From NCBI GenBank assembly GCA_026874595.1, contig CM049321.1, positions 13,283,479-13,347,478 of the forward strand: a DNA stretch of 64,000 bases, in the 5' to 3' direction. The notes beneath the pieces were generated by a model. The model was given only the letters and a program-made list of their open reading frames with translations. It had not been told where the DNA came from and ran no database searches. Of this stretch, positions 22,540 to 33,600 are shown piece by piece; within the stretch, counting starts at the first letter, position 1, and each line of letters opens with the position of its first letter. The DNA comes from Sipunculus nudus (lineage: Eukaryota > Annelida > Sipuncula > Golfingiida > Sipunculidae). The position numbers and the translations under genes are program-made.

Positions 22540-24122
22540 ACATTTTTATTTATTCTTGGGGGTATTTACGAGCCCTGTAGCTCGGAGGATATGGGTAACA
22601 GAGAATGTATTTCAGATTTCCAGACAGACTTTCCATTGACCTCCTTTGATGTCAAGTTAAAAGATTCAAGGTCCAGCGGTTATGACTTGTGCCCTGTTAA
22701 CAGAAGACATGCAGCTTCTTTGAAGGTATCAAAAATAGAGGAAAAAAATTCATAAAAATTAGAAAAATACACATGGCGCCACCAGTTTGTAGGAACTGAT
22801 GGAACACTCCATGATCAATATTCATGCAAAGAATCATGGTGATCAAGGAAGTAATTATTCAGATACTGAAGCTTTTGTATCGATTTTTTTTATTATTCTG
22901 AGGGGTATTTTCAAGACCCATAGCTCAGAGGATATGGGTAACAGAGACCTAATTGATGTAAAGTAAGAAGATTCCACTTCAAGGTCTAGCAGTAACGATT
23001 TGTGCCCTGTTAACAGATGACAGCTTCTTTGAAGGTATCAAAAACAGAGAAAAAAATTCGTAAACAATTGAAAAATACAGGTGGCACCACCAATTTGCAG
23101 CAACTGACGGAACACTCCATGATCAATATTCATGCAAAGAATCATGGTGATCAATGCATTAGTTGTAAAGATAGTGCAGCTTTTGTATCAAAGTTTTAAT
23201 TATTCTGGGCGTTACTTCTGAGCCCTATAGATCAGAGGATATGAGTAACCGAGTATTAATTTCAGGTTTCAAAGGGGTTTTTCAGGGATCTCTCTGGATG
23301 TCAAGTTAGTAGATTCAAGGTGGAATAGTTACAATTTGTGCCTTGTTAATAGAAGAGCACTTCTTTGAAGGTCTCAAAAATAGAAAAAAAACACGTAAAC
23401 ATTCGACAAAATCCATGTGGCACCACCAGTTTGCAGGAATGGATGAAACACTCCATGATGAATACCCATGCAAAAATCATGGTGATCAATGCGGTAGTTA
23501 ATCAGATACTTGAGTTTTTGTATCAAATCTTTGATTATTCTGAAGGGTACTTATGAGCTACATAGCTCAGAAAATATGGATAACAGAGACCTAATTTCAG
23601 GTTTCCAAGGAGATATTTCATGGACCTCTAAGGATGTCAAGTTTGAAGATTCAAGGTCCATCGGTTACGATTAGTGCCCTGTTTACAGATGACAGCTTCT
23701 TTGAAATATTCAAAAATAGAGAAAAAAAATCGTAAAAATTAGAAAAAGTACAGGTGGCGCCACCAATTTGCAGGAACTGATGGAACACTCCATGATCAAT
23801 ATTCATGCAAAAAATCATGGTGATCAAGGCAGTAGTTATTCAGGTACTGAAGTTTTTTTAATCAAATTTTTTATTATTCTGGGGGGTACTGACGAGACCC
23901 ATAGGTCGGAGAATATGGGTAACAGAGACCTAATTTCAAGTTTCCAGGGAGATTTTTTATAGACCTCCCTGGAAGTCAAGTTAGAAGATTCCAGGCCCAG
24001 CGGTTACGATTTTTGCCCTGTTAACGGACGGACGGCCGGACGGCAAGACGGCCGGACAGACGGACGACGGACCAAGAGTGATCGCTATAGCTCAGATGTC
24101 TTTCAGTCAGCTGAGCTAAAAA
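22540..24122 (+). mobile_element. Tandem-unit element with 4 units of ~317-335 bp and GGACGG-rich 3' end
   Basis: Units start with CTTCTTTGAA at about 22712, 23029, 23361 and 23696, preceded by a partial unit. Each has one GGTGGCGCCACC-like palindrome (about 22770, 23080, 23418, 23755) followed by CAGGAACTGATGGAACACTC-like and CATGATCAATATTCATGC-like phrases. The array ends in a GGACGGACGG-type stretch (24025-24072), GATCGCTATAGC and a terminal palindrome around TCAGCTGAGCT (24100-24120). The same end occurs at 20.77 kb. No open frame of transposase type is present, so it is non-autonomous. Confidence 0.75.
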
Positions 24123-24124
24123 AA

Positions 24125-26200
24125 ACAGCCACATGAAACACCGGGGTACCTGGTTTCGTGAGGCCCGCGCGGAATGATTCTTGTGAACAACTGCAATCTC
24201 TCGCTATGATTCCGCTTAAAATCTTATTATGGTTCGTGACTGTAGATCTGAGACTATTAACAGATGACGTTTCTCGATCCGGACCATGCGCTGGATCCAA
24301 ACCAAAATCAAATCGATGCTTCATTGGTCCTTTCCCGAAATGCCCTGAATATTTCACGAGATTCCGTTCATGATTGCGCGAGTTGTGCTTTGAACAATCA
24401 TATATACACAAACACACATGAACGGGCATGAACGCATACCCTTATGTCAAAATTGAGCGTCAGGTAGTTTAATTGTATTCTCTTCATGTATAATTTAGCG
24501 GTGCAGTTTTCATTACATTAGGTGGCAGAAGTATCCATTAGTCTCTTACACAGTAACACCCCCCCGCCCCCCACCCCCACCCGACCCCCAGTTAAGTCGT
24601 GGAAGAGGCTAAAGTATCCATCCGCTGATGAAACATGTTGCATGGAGCTTCTAAATCGTTTGTGGTGTCACATTGTTTGCAATGTACGCCTGTCCTTACA
24701 AACATCTATATGCAGAAACGATATCATCCAAAGTCCGATCTCAGCAAGGTTATAGGTGTAGTCCATTCACGCCAACTAGGCACAGCGATTTGATTTCACC
24801 CATGTAATGCGGTCTTGGTATCAGATCTGTTACAAAGTACACACTTATATACATATACAAGTCTAGGCGTACACTGATGTCCAGCCGTTAACTATTAGTT
24901 CTGGTCTCTCCAGTCTAATTGCGTAAGGGGCCACCAAGCCCAGCGACTGCACGATGAGGCTGATGGCTTCCCCTCGACCCCTGCTTAATACCCAATATGG
25001 ATAAATATAGAGAGATAGAGTGTTTTCTGTTAAAGTATATTCTTCATTTGCACCAGGTCCTTATTTATATTTCTAAGAATAATAGATTATAGGTGGGCTC
25101 CTCTGTTCTCTTTATGTACATTTATGCCAAGATACCTTAATTTGCCAGTTATTAATCATTTTTCAATTGATAAATTAAAATTCACATAGTATAATCTAAG
25201 TTTATTTCTCATTACAAGTTAATTATAATTCGTGATTACGTCACAATTAGTATTACTGATAAAGTCTTGTGTGAGCTATCGAGCAAGGTATAATTTATTG
25301 TTGAGTGTAAAGTAGTCTTTGCATTATATCCATTTTAAGCGTTAACAAGAAACACAACTTTTACTTTGACTGGACCAGATAGCGATATCAGCACCAGCTT
25401 TGTAACCCCTGTTTCGTTAAGGTTCTCACTCACGCCTCTAGAATGTATAATTATACAGGGATGGCACCGTAAAAGGGGAAGTCAAGTCAAGTCGGAAGTG
25501 TCAAGTCTCAGGTCACAAGGTTCAAGTCTCCAGTAGCCTGCTGTTTCAATATACTTTTAATGTATGTGCATGGTACGCACCTGCACGGCTTTGATATATA
25601 TTGATTAAACATCGTCTTAACGTCTGCTTGAGTTCGAGTTTGACGAGAGAACCTGCAAGTCGGCAACCCCTAACAGATCTGTTAACCCAAGGGGAAGCTA
25701 ATGACCCCTTCAGGCTGACACGCATCACCACTGGTCAAAAATATTCACTTAAGGCCATTCATTAACCTGTACTTTAATGTATGTTTTTGTCCAAAAAAAA
25801 TTATTCACATTTTACATAGGTTTCCAGTAGAACATAATCTAAAGTTTACTTTATATATTTCTGTGACATCTCCCTACGATGAATGATCATGTCACTGGGG
25901 TGGTGTAGGGTAATTCAGCCTGTACCACGACTCACTACTGTTAACTCCAGGAATAGGGACCATCTCAAACTAAGTTTACTTGAATGTATGTAAACTTCAC
26001 ATAACATGGCTAACCAAGTGAAAACTTAGTAACATATAGTTGTTAAAATAGATTCTTTAGATGGTCCCCAAATAAAGTAGACCTTCCAGGGCTTCGGGCA
26101 TACAGGTCTGTACATCTGATCAATATCAAGTTACATCCAAGTGGGGCCAAGCTTCATCCTTCTTGACATGATAGCACTGTACTGATAAATATATGTGTAT
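24125..26200. other. No gene seen
   Basis: No recognised gene or RNA. A C-rich patch lies near 24549-24588, and a short AAGTCAAGTC-type repeat lies near 25483-25530. Confidence 0.45.
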
Positions 26201-26206
26201 ATTCCT

Positions 26207-26357
26207 TGTTACGGGGTTACATAAAAGCGGACCGAACTGTCTCGCTGTGATCGAAGCTTACTTTTCTTGCGAAGCGGTTGGTACGCCAGACTTGTGCGCC
26301 TACGACATGGGTTCGAATCCGCCAAATATTTCCGCTGAGCAATTTGTCTTCGTAAGA
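26207..26357 (+). repeat. 5' LTR of the TRIM with internal tRNA-like segment
   Basis: Within this LTR, TTGCGAAGCGGTTGG resembles a tRNA A box, and GGGTTCGAATCC, about 42 bp further on, matches the B box. That is close to the spacing in tRNA genes. Confidence 0.8.
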
Positions 26358-26360
26358 AAA

Positions 26361-26378
26361 TGGGGGCTCGTCCGGGAT
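26361..26378 (+). promoter_or_regulatory. Primer-binding site, tRNA-Pro type
   Basis: TGGGGGCTCGTCCGGGAT is identical to the 18-nt tRNA-Pro primer-binding site and lies 3 bp from the LTR end, the expected place. Confidence 0.9.
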
Positions 26379-26476
26379 GACGGTAAACTTTGTGGCCCAG
26401 GGAAAAAGCTCACCAAAGTGTGACTGCTTGGATAATTAGTCTTGTTCTGATAGCAGGACGCTCTTAAGAGGGTGTA

Positions 26477-26632
26477 TATTACGGGGTGACATAAAAGCGG
26501 ACCGAACTGTCTCGCCAGTGAAGCTTGCTTTTCTAGCGAAGCGGTTGGTACCCCGGACTTGTGCGCCACCGTTATGGGTTCTAATCCCGGATCGGCCAAG
26601 AATTCCCCCCTGAGCAATTTGTCTTCGTAACA
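26477..26632 (+). repeat. 3' LTR of the TRIM with internal tRNA-like segment
   Basis: Here TAGCGAAGCGGTTGGTACC fits the A box well, and GGGTTCTAATCCC (T-stem and T-loop) follows 42 bp later. The tRNA-like body is therefore shared by both LTRs. Confidence 0.8.
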
Positions 26633-27029
26633 TCCTATACTTGTGCTTGTAAAATATCAGGGACAACCAGAACAAGTAAAGCCCCTCATCCCACCACCTC
26701 ATAAACTCAAAGAGCTATAAGAGGAAAAGTTTCGTTACAACCAGTCACACAGGAGTCACTATGCGCGATGTACATGTATGTTAGTTGTTTGAGTCAGCTT
26801 GGTCACCTTGCAGTCTGAGTGAATAAAGGCAGTGAATATTTGCAGAGACAACATATAATTAGGAAAGAAAAATAAATATTATATATATATATAACTTTAT
26901 TTTATTAAATTTTAATTTGCGTAAATAATTGAAAAATGATCTCTTTATAAATTATATTACTACAACATGGCATATTCTTGATTACTCCATGATTCACTAT
27001 TTTAAGAAACGTTATCTGTCGATAAACGT

Positions 27030-27726
27030 GAATGTAGGTGGCGCCGCCTGTCTTGAAATCAAGAAAAATATCCAGGATGTATAAGCATGCCAAATTTCAG
27101 GTGTACAAGTTAAACCACTGCCGAGATATGAGTGACTTTAGCCCAAGTCAAACTAACAGATGAACTTTGTGCAAAAATAATTGCAGGTGGCGCCACCAGT
27201 TTCTTGTATGATAAAGAGCTATGTGATATCTAGACACATGCAAACTTTCAGGAAGAAATGTCAAACCTGTCCGGAGATATAAGCATGAATGTCCGCAGCG
27301 TGAATGTGAAAGTCGGTGGCGCCACCTGTCATACGATCAAGAAAGCTATCCAGGATGTATACGCATGCCGAATTTCAGGTGAATTAGTCAAACCACAGCA
27401 GAGATTTTAACCCAAGGCAGACAAACAGATGGAGACTGTGCAAACATGGTTGCAAGTGGCGCCACCATTTTTTGTGAATGTTATAAAGCTATCCAAGGGC
27501 TACATTTGTACAAAATTGTTTTCCTGATTGGACAAACCGAGTCCGAAGATATGTGGGTTAATGTGTCAAAACAGACGCACAGATATACGCACCAGAGAGA
27601 GGAAAGGTCAGAGGTCAACGGCAATCGGTTAGGCTACAGTTCACACGAGGAGTTCTCCGGAAACGAACGCGGCGGCGGAACTCGGTCAAAAACATAGTAT
27701 TCGCAAAACTTTGTTTTGGTGGATAC
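27030..27726 (+). mobile_element. Tandem-unit element, same family as 12.0-13.2 kb
   Basis: Four palindromes (starts 27037, 27186, 27315, 27455; spacings 149, 129, 140) lie in two units. They are followed by GAGGAGTTCTCCGGAAACG, a CGGCGG patch and the same terminal hairpin (GTATTCGCAAAAC...GTTTTGGTGGATAC, 27698-27726) as in the copy that interrupts the PLE. The left boundary is not clear; the copy may be 5'-truncated. Confidence 0.75.
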
Positions 27727-27729
27727 AAT

Positions 27730-28095
27730 TAAATCTTGCAGGATATCTGATTCACGGTACTTTTTCTTAATCAAAGGGATAATATTCCAATATGACATGC
27801 TGTCTTTTTGTTTAAATATTGCAAATGATAGGCATTATTTGGCGCTTTGTTTTTGGAGGTGGCGTGGGATAGGATTTTTAAAGACTTGCAACAGGTCAAA
27901 GAATAGTTCAAGTTAACTTTTTGTTTTGTTCTATCACGTTGATTAATGTTCAGTGATCATTTTAAAATTCCTGTATTTTCTTCTTCTGAGGGGTGCAAAT
28001 AGTTTTACTTTCCTTCTCCAGGGGGGCCCCACTATCACCAAGGAGCAAGTCCGGACTTCATGAGAATCCTCGACTTGTAAAGTCTGCAGGGTTTC
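27730..28095. other. No gene seen
   Basis: No coding region, RNA gene or repeat recognised. Confidence 0.4.
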
Positions 28096-28100
28096 CACTG

Positions 28101-28102
<2 letters not shown>

Positions 28103-28152
<50 letters not shown>

Positions 28153-28175
28153 ATTATATATATATATTATATATA

Positions 28176-28245
<70 letters not shown>
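28103..28245. repeat. Long imperfect (TA)n microsatellite, about 143 bp
   Basis: Alternating TA broken by a few TTA/AAT interruptions. It is the longest TA tract in the window. The long frame across it is not a gene. Confidence 0.95.
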
Positions 28246-28249
<4 letters not shown>

Positions 28250-28299
28250 GAGCTGGCAGCATGCGAGCTGTCAGGTGTTATCAGCCCTCCATCCCTTTA

Positions 28300-28412
28300 G
28301 GGCCCTTTTCCATGCGCGCAGCGTTTCCGCGCACATGGAAAAGCTCAATTCAGCACGTTTTTTTTACAGCGCGCGGAAACGCGCGCCTTTCCGCTCGCAT
28401 GGAAAAAGGGCC
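28300..28412. mobile_element. 113-bp MITE with long TIRs (Harbinger-like), TTA target duplication
   Basis: The left end GGGCCCTTTTCCATGCGCGC is mirrored by GCTCGCATGGAAAAAGGGCC at the right end, and the inner CGTTTCCGCG/CGCGGAAACG extend the stem, so nearly the whole element folds on itself. TTA flanks both ends (28297-28299 and 28413-28415), the 3-bp duplication typical of PIF/Harbinger. GC content is far above the surroundings. Confidence 0.8.
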
Positions 28413-28415
28413 TTA

Positions 28416-29390
28416 CGTTGACCTGGAGGAAGCAATTAATAAAACGTACATACACACATACACTGGTCTTTTGCCTCTACATCATGAAGGTGGATTTCAG
28501 TTATGGAAGAAAAGGTCTCAGAATCAGATATCTATATGTAAAACCCAGTCATGGGTACTTTAAGAAGAGGTTAGAACCTACACTGGGGACTTTACTTAAA
28601 GAACACTTGAACGCGAGTCGCAGGGCCACCATGAGACTGTGTTGAAGAAATATGAGAAAACGTGAAATATGAGGCACTGGGAGACGGCACACTAAACCGA
28701 GTTGCAAAGTTGATTAACGTGGGTTTACAATGCAAAACTGTTCAGTGCACAGAACAGGAGGAATCACAACGGTGTTAAGTGACAATTAATGTAACCATTT
28801 GCAAAAGCATTACTTAATGCGGACTTCTTTAAAATAGGTTTAAAAGTTTTGTAGTTATATTGCACAGGTTACGAGAATACTTGAAGTGTGTTCTGAAGGG
28901 GTACAAAACACAAGATGCACAGATGACCCATGTACAGGTTTATTGGAAGGCTGTGCCTATCGGCCGTGTATCGCTCACTAAAGACTGCTACTTAAGGCGT
29001 TTCCAGGTGAATGACCCAGCAAAACAAGTGATTACAGGTGATGTATATCAAGTCCGAATCATGCAAGAGAATTCGTGTGCTACGACCTGGAATGGGATTC
29101 TGCGTTTATACATGGGTAAATATACCATTCCAACATGAAGGCAGTTACCTCTCCCCCACCCAAAATATTTAAAATTTAAAAATTTCATAGTTTAAACCAA
29201 ATTTAGCAACACATACGAGAGTATGCCTTTCCTAAATAATGATATTAAAAGCTTCTTCTACAATTGATGCCACCTGTAGTGACATTTGTAAATTCTGGAT
29301 CTGGCCAGCGGCCTTGACAGCAGGATGGTAGCTGGACATAGGGTCAACAGAGTAAGAGTGTAGGTTTTTTACTTGTGGTGTAATTATGCA
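28416..29390. other. No gene recognised; a 92-codon open frame at 28860-29138
   Basis: The frame at 28860-29138 (starting MHRLREYLKCVLKG) is moderately long for AT-rich DNA but has no motif I recognise. Frames at 28418-28645 and nearby are short. I would not call a gene. Confidence 0.35.
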
Positions 29391-29394
29391 AGAT

Positions 29395-29765
29395 CATCTT
29401 ACAAAATAAGCAAATTTGTGGATTTTATGTCCTCCCCTTCCCCCTCTTATTGCCCCCTGCTTGCCTTCTCTAATGTTTTAGTTTTTATTTTCCCCTAAGA
29501 TTTCTCCCCATGTCATAAGTTTTTGTTGTAAATTGGGAACAAAAAGGGAAATTTTTGTGTTTTGGAGCTGGTGATAGTAAATTTTCAGACAGACACTCCA
29601 AAACTAATCCCAAACATGGTATGCATGAGAGCAATCATTTGCCCAAATTTGAATAAATTGGATATTATTCAGGAAAGTTATCACACGGAAACGAAAACCT
29701 GACTGACCGACAGACTGACAAACCCAAATCAATGTCAGGGTTCAGCGGAAGCTGGGGACAATTTT
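29395..29765 (+). repeat. Dispersed repeat, copy 1 (downstream of eIF1)
   Basis: Similar in the same orientation to 31590-32025: GCAAATTTGTGGA, TTTTTATTTTC, CAGACACTC-AAAAC-AATCCCAA, GGTATGCATGAGAG and CAAACCCAAATCAATGTC occur in the same order. The class is not recognised. Confidence 0.8.
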
Positions 29766-29950
29766 AGGGACCTACGCAGGTCTTGGGTTTTTACGACAGT
29801 GAACACAACTGCATCATGGGACTCCTGATGGGCATGATCTCTCATTTTTAAGTATCCGTTTCTTATTTCCACAACTAGTACTTGGAAATTCTACCTGTGA
29901 AAGAAACTGGAATACACCATGCAATCAAACCAATATAAAATGTATACTAA

Positions 29951-29956
29951 TTTATT
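29951..29956 (-). terminator. Poly(A) signal of eIF1 (AATAAA on the minus strand)
   Basis: TTTATT on the plus strand reads AATAAA on the minus strand, about 700 bp after the eIF1 stop codon. It defines a plausible 3' UTR of 30653-29940. Confidence 0.6.
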
Positions 29957-30653
29957 GCAAAATTCTTCTCACATCATTATACACATCGACTATTAAGATA
30001 AAAACTTTTATATCAGAAATACATGAATGCAGGTGTAAAGACGACCTGCAAAAAGTTTGCATATTCATACTCTTCATATGTGCGTGTGTGCGTCCTGGAC
30101 CTGCGCCATCGGCAATCAGCAAAAAGTCGTTATTGGCAGTCAATATACATCCTTTTAATCCTGAGTGGCACAGATACAGGGTGCAGTCACAATTTCTTAA
30201 ATTCCTGACTATTTCATTATTACATTCATTATCACGGAAATAAAACACATTTCTAAATCACGGAAGATAGTTTTAATCGACAGTGGCTGCGGGAAAATAT
30301 AAAGTCTCTCGTGTGGATGGGGGCCAGCCTAGGCGGCGTGGCCGATGATTCAAGTGCCCTTGGGTACAACATATAAGATAGAGGAAAACGGTGAAAACAC
30401 GAACTACAATTATGATCATGCGTTGCAGCGATCCTATTGTTTGCAGCACGCCCATGACAGTCTGGTTCGAGCTCGACTGCCATGTTTAACTAGTTACTAT
30501 GTGAGCATGGTAGACTAAACAGATAAACAGTCCTTCAGAGTTTTAAACTCCTGTACGGGTAAAATATGAGGAAATCAAAATGGCATCCTCTTTCTCAGGA
30601 AATCTCTGGCCGTTGGCGAGTGGCCGAGCTACCTTGGACAGCAGATGATCACA

Positions 30654-30668
30654 TTAAAAACCGTGAAC
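30654..30668 (-). CDS. EIF1: eIF1 coding exon 4 (VHGF, stop)
   Basis: GTATTTCAG precedes GTTCACGGTTTTTAA, coding V-H-G-F-stop, the conserved eIF1 terminus. The exon is too short to be found except by homology. Confidence 0.9.
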   Translation of the reverse strand, partial: VHGF

Positions 30669-33600
30669 CTGAAATACAAACAAACCACATTATAATACAA
30701 CTGATTTATCCTCTTACATAGTAACAATTACATGGTTCATCTGATTGGTTGGTATTTATGAAGGTTATGTAGAATTCACAAACAATTCATGAGCCATATG
30801 GGATTTTTACCTAGAAAGTAACGTGGGAAAGGTGACAGTATCGCAAAATCTCATTCAACTCCTTATGATAGTATTAGCTTTCAGCTTTAATGTATGCAGA
30901 TTTGATGAGCTTTGCAACCCTGATGTTACCGATGTAATGTCCAAATCACATCCTGCACATAATCACATTTGGTAAAAGTAAACTAAGTTAATGATCTGTG
31001 CATTAAAAATTTTGACTCAACATTCAAACCAAGGGTTTCATTTTTAACCACAGCTTTAAAGTATTTCATACATAAACATTGTACGGCTACTGAGGTGTTA
31101 AAACAGGGACCCATGGGTCAGGGTACTCGGCTGAACTTTTCTGTGATTGTAATTTTGGAAAATTCAAACAAAAGAAAATGGCTTAGCACTTAGTTAAACA
31201 TTCCTGTATATATGCATTTGAAAAGCTCCAAGGAAAAACCCCAGAAATTTAGTAGTGTTAAAATATGAACCATTGACTAGATCTTAATCTGTCAACAGTG
31301 ACAGGATTGCAGGAAATAATCAAACACACATCCCCATCTCATTATATAAATGATTTTGTCAGTTCCAATAAATCTGCCCGTCTATTTATATATATAAAAT
31401 GAGCTGCATGAACTGCTAGATATATCTATTTTCACTACGAAAAAGATGTTTATCAGTAGACCCAACAGGGGGGGGGGGGGTTATTTCTGGAAATCAAAAT
31501 AAATTTAACCATCAGTTTTGATAGAAATAACCCCAACTTTTTATAGAGTAAATTCATCTTTAGTTTAATGACAACATTCCAAATCATCTGAAACAAGCAA
31601 ATTTGTGGAATAAACATCCCCTCCTTTCCACCTCTTGTTATTTTAGGTTCCTGTGATATTCAAGCTTGCCTTCTCAATGTTTCAGTTTTTATTTTCTCTG
31701 AATATGCCTAAACATGTCATAGTGCCTGTTTTAGTCTTCACTGTCCCCTGAAGATGTCTGTACGTGTCATTAATTTTATTGTGACTTGTGAAAAAAAGGG
31801 AAAATTTTTGTTTGTTTAGGAGATGGTGATAATAAAATTATAAACAGACAAAAAAATAAACAGACACTCAAAAACCAATCCCAACCCAAGGTATGCATGA
31901 GAGTAATCACTGACCCAAATCTGAATGTAATCTTACAATATTAAGGAAAGTTATAGCACCGAAACAAAAGACAGAGGGACATACAAACCCAAATCAATGT
32001 CCCCCATTCTGCAGAAGCAAGGGACAATAATGAGTAGTATTTTACTATTAATTTTGGAGTATTAAATCAATAAGGCCATCAGGATGTGTGCGCAATATGT
32101 TGATGCTGGCCCCCCCTGATCTCACCAAATGCTTATTATTTGCTATAGGCGCAATGAACAGTATTAGAATGAAATGCTGGCAGATGCAATAATTTTTAAA
32201 CAGAACACCCTATATTGCATGTATATTTTAACATGCCTGGTATGTGAATAGGCCCCTTTTAGTGCTGTACTGCTGACTTTGTCAGGGTATCAGGTAAAAC
32301 TGTGACGTACCTTGATTTGCTCTCCAGAGGCGATGCCCACTTTCTTGAGGAAGTCGGCGATATTATTTCTCTGGTCACCCTGAAACTGGATCACCTCACC
32401 GTACTGGGGGTCATTGACCACAGTTCCGTTGCACGCAAACTCCTGATAGGATGAAACAATGATCAGTGTTAAAAATTACACAAAACTCTTCATTATACAG
32501 ACCTGTACACTGAACAGGATGAAACAATGTATTGATGCCCCGAACTGCAACCCCACCATTAAACTAATGGATTTTAACCCTCTGAATCAATTCATTTCAG
32601 TTATCCTTTTATATGTCCCCCCCCCCCCCCCCCCCCCCCCCCCAGACCTCTGTCAGCTATCAAACGTTAATACATTTGCTCAGTAAGCTGAAAATCATGT
32701 CTAGCAGTAATGAAAATTTCAATTTCCTTGTGGATTCCCTCCCCTCCACCCCCATGTTGTCACTTGCACTGACTGCAGCCCCACTCAAATCACTAAGCAC
32801 ATCCCTGGAAATATACTACAAAAGTGATAATTATGATCAATAAGAGTCTAGATTGAGTATCATCCAATAGGAAAACTATTCTACCATTTAGCTAAAGCAA
32901 CTCCTTGCTTCAGGAAACGGCACTTGCAAGAGATTCATCATTGGCTTGAAATAAAATTAATAGGCATCTGACCAGGGGACTTAACCAATATCAGGCCATC
33001 TCTCTTTATTTATTATTCTATTTTGGAAATTATTTATTATTCTATTTTGGAAATAAAGTTCAGATTTAAATTTTCGATGAAGATGAAGAACCAAAGATTT
33101 CTGTTGAGAACTCCAACAAATCTGAATGAAGTTCAATGTACTGTTACAGCCCCAAAAACTACCAATAAATAAAGTACAAAATCTGAACCCCCTTTGAGCT
33201 CTGACTTCACTTGTTCACGGATGAATCAATTGGTACATGTACCACTGAAGCCACTTTCATATAATCTGCACTTTGATATGTACTGCTCAGTGCCTGACCA
33301 AGTCTCTTATCATCAACCCACACCATAACAGTAAACAATGATATAAATACACACCGACCTTTAACTGTCTGAGATTGATGCATGAAACTCAATAACCCCA
33401 ATATCTCATTCAAACCATTCCGTGTATGAGCCATTTTAATTGCTATGTGACAAACTAACTATAAAATCAGACTTGGCTCAGGAAATATTTTACTTAGCAA
33501 AACCTATAAATTTTTGTGTCTTAAGGTAGAACTTTGGGATGAATCACAGATATAACAACTTGCAATATCATCACGAGTAAAAGGTATTATGGCAGATTTT

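Larger units (their letters stand above)
26207..26632 (+). mobile_element. TRIM-like miniature LTR retrotransposon with intact ends
   Basis: Two ~150-bp direct repeats (26207-26357 and 26477-26632) begin TGTTACG/TATTACG and end CGTAAGA/CGTAACA, i.e. TG...CA type with a 7-bp inverted terminus. Three bases after the first repeat stands TGGGGGCTCGTCCGGGAT (26361-26378), the full 18-nt primer-binding site complementary to the tRNA-Pro 3' end as known from retroelements. A purine-rich AAGAGGG precedes the second repeat. TCCT flanks both sides (26203-26206 and 26633-26636), a 4-bp target duplication. The internal part is only about 120 bp and has no coding capacity, which is the definition of a TRIM. 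Pairwise LTR differences suggest moderate age. Confidence 0.85.

Noticed and set aside
26207-26640. Tandem tRNA-derived SINE pair
   Set aside because: B boxes are present, but LTR ends, a perfect 18-nt primer-binding site and the TCCT target duplication favour a TRIM element that contains tRNA-like sequence.
28103-28421. 142-codon frame across the TA tract
   Set aside because: Most of it is Tyr-Ile repeats from the microsatellite; the rest runs through the MITE.
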